Positions 63,163 through 64,000 of a stretch of 64,000 nucleotides of DNA are shown piece by piece. Made by a program: the position numbers and the translations under genes. Within the stretch, counting starts at the first letter, position 1. Each line of letters starts with the position of its first letter. Location: NCBI GenBank assembly GCA_963783085.1, contig CAWAMJ010000020.1, positions 558,001-622,000 of the forward strand. The letters are read 5' to 3'. Origin of the DNA: CAVYUC01 sp963783085. GTDB taxonomy: Bacteria > Bacteroidota > Bacteroidia > Bacteroidales > Prolixibacteraceae. The notes below the pieces were generated by a model. The model was not told the origin of the DNA. It saw only the letters and a program-made list of their open reading frames with translations, and searched no databases.

Positions 63163-64000
63163 ATGAAACGAAGCTTCTTCTACTTTGCCTGGCGGGAATT
63201 CAGTCGTTCTGCCAATGTTGGTAAAAACAGGGCGGCCAAAGGAATCCTGATATTCCTGGCTGTTTACTTTTCGATGGTGGCGCTGTTTATGGGATTCAAT
63301 TTAACCCGGCTCATCAGCGCGAAATTTCCCGGGCAATCGCCGATTACTGCATTTAACTCACTCATTTTTATCTATGTGGGTTTCGAGCTGGTGCTGCGAA
63401 TTATGGTACAGAACCTGCCAACTTTTGGTTTTCAACCATTTTTAATTCTTCCGGTAAAACGAAAAAGAATCGCGCGGTACCTGCTTAATAAATCGTTGTT
63501 GCATTTTTTTAATGTCCTTCCGTTGTTTTTGTTGCTCCCGTTTACGTTTAAAACAGCAATTCATGAATTGGAAACTCCTGCATTAATTGCATGGCTGGCA
63601 TCGCTGGTGCTGATGGTTTTCATCAACCATTTTCTGGCGGTTTATATAAAATGGCGTACCAACGAATCGAACCAATGGTTTTATGGTTTCCTGCTGGTTG
63701 CCGCCGGCGTGTTTGCGATCGATTTTTTCGGGGTGCTCGATATCACAGGAATCTTTGGGAAGCTGTTCGATTTGGTGGTATATCAACCTGTGGTTGTTGT
63801 TATTTTCCCGATTGTAATTTTTGCGCTCTACCAGTTAAATCAACACTATTTGTGGAGCCGGTTTTATACCGATGAAATTTCGAAACGAAAAAAAGAAGGG
63901 GCGAAGCACGATTTCTCGTGGTTGAACCAGGTAGGCGAATACGGGAAAATGCTTTCGCTTGAGGTGAAAATGATTGCCAGGAATAAACGCCCGCGGACTT
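63163..64000 (+). CDS. DUF5687-type ABC-2 membrane protein, partial at the window end
   Basis: From the ATG at 63163 the frame is open to the last base of the window (279 codons seen) with no stop, so the gene continues. The N-terminus MKRSFFYFAWREFSRSANVGKNRAAKGILIF and the repeated hydrophobic segments (FLAVYFSMVALFMGFNL, LIFIYVGFELVLRIMV and others) match DUF5687 permeases, often next to an ABC ATPase gene. The ATPase would be expected beyond the edge. Confidence 0.8.
   Translation, partial: MKRSFFYFAWREFSRSANVGKNRAAKGILIFLAVYFSMVALFMGFNLTRLISAKFPGQSPITAFNSLIFIYVGFELVLRIMVQNLPTFGFQPFLILPVKRKRIARYLLNKSLLHFFNVLPLFLLLPFTFKTAIHELETPALIAWLASLVLMVFINHFLAVYIKWRTNESNQWFYGFLLVAAGVFAIDFFGVLDITGIFGKLFDLVVYQPVVVVIFPIVIFALYQLNQHYLWSRFYTDEISKRKKEGAKHDFSWLNQVGEYGKMLSLEVKMIARNKRPRT

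Overview
The window reads as chromosomal DNA of a member of the Bacteroidota, most likely of the Marinilabiliales/Prolixibacteraceae type (inference). Several upstream regions carry the -7 element TAnnTTTG in place of a sigma70 -10 box, and Shine-Dalgarno sites are mostly weak. The gene content fits too: TonB, TolC and HlyD envelope genes, many short lipoproteins, CarboxypepD_reg-like and DUF1080 proteins, a fused GNAT-nitrilase and a DUF5687 permease. No rRNA, CRISPR array or intact insertion sequence was seen. There are two tRNA genes, Leu(UAG) and Ala(GGC).

Layout. 0-13.3 kb is housekeeping: a CDP-alcohol phosphatidyltransferase, a Tat-exported aldo/keto reductase, the clpX-clpP-tig proteostasis cluster, tRNA-Leu, oxyR, a SpoU methyltransferase, ppk1 with an arsC-like domain, prfB with a programmed +1 frameshift, a RidA protein and a D-threonine-aldolase-like gene. 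13.6-16.8 kb is valS. It carries an in-frame DUF559 nuclease-like insertion bounded by GC-rich palindromic repeats, a second in-frame copy of the same repeat, and further copies just outside the gene. 16.9-21.8 kb is an AT-rich defence island: mazEF plus a type IV McrBC system whose McrB carries an EVE domain. 22-35.7 kb is mostly secreted or envelope proteins. 35.8-42.8 kb holds lysC, an aldo/keto reductase, glmM, an ECF sigma factor with its partner, an RluB-type pseudouridine synthase and an AIM24-family protein. 42.8-43.4 kb is a four-unit tandem repeat. 43.4-49.1 kb is a sugar-acid operon of Weimberg type: IlvD/Edd dehydratase, GntP permease, FAH-family dehydratase and ketoglutarate-semialdehyde dehydrogenase. 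49.1-50.4 kb is decayed DNA with a transposase remnant. 50.4-64 kb holds dgt, a YgjP-like metallopeptidase, an HlyD-TolC pair, tRNA-Ala, tonB, hflX, the GNAT-nitrilase, asd, a lamin-tail-domain protein and the start of a DUF5687 permease.

Quality caution. Several genes expected to be essential or conserved (valS three times, lysC, the D-threonine aldolase, the semialdehyde dehydrogenase, a secreted protein at 32.4-33.1 kb) are each broken by a one-base indel, usually in a short A/T run. The uninterrupted ppk1-arsC frame may have the same cause. This pattern suggests uncorrected sequencing errors more than gene decay, and frame-based conclusions should be read with that in mind.

The most unusual feature is the DUF559-palindrome element inside valS. 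It looks like a small mobile element that inserts in frame and is tolerated as extra peptide.
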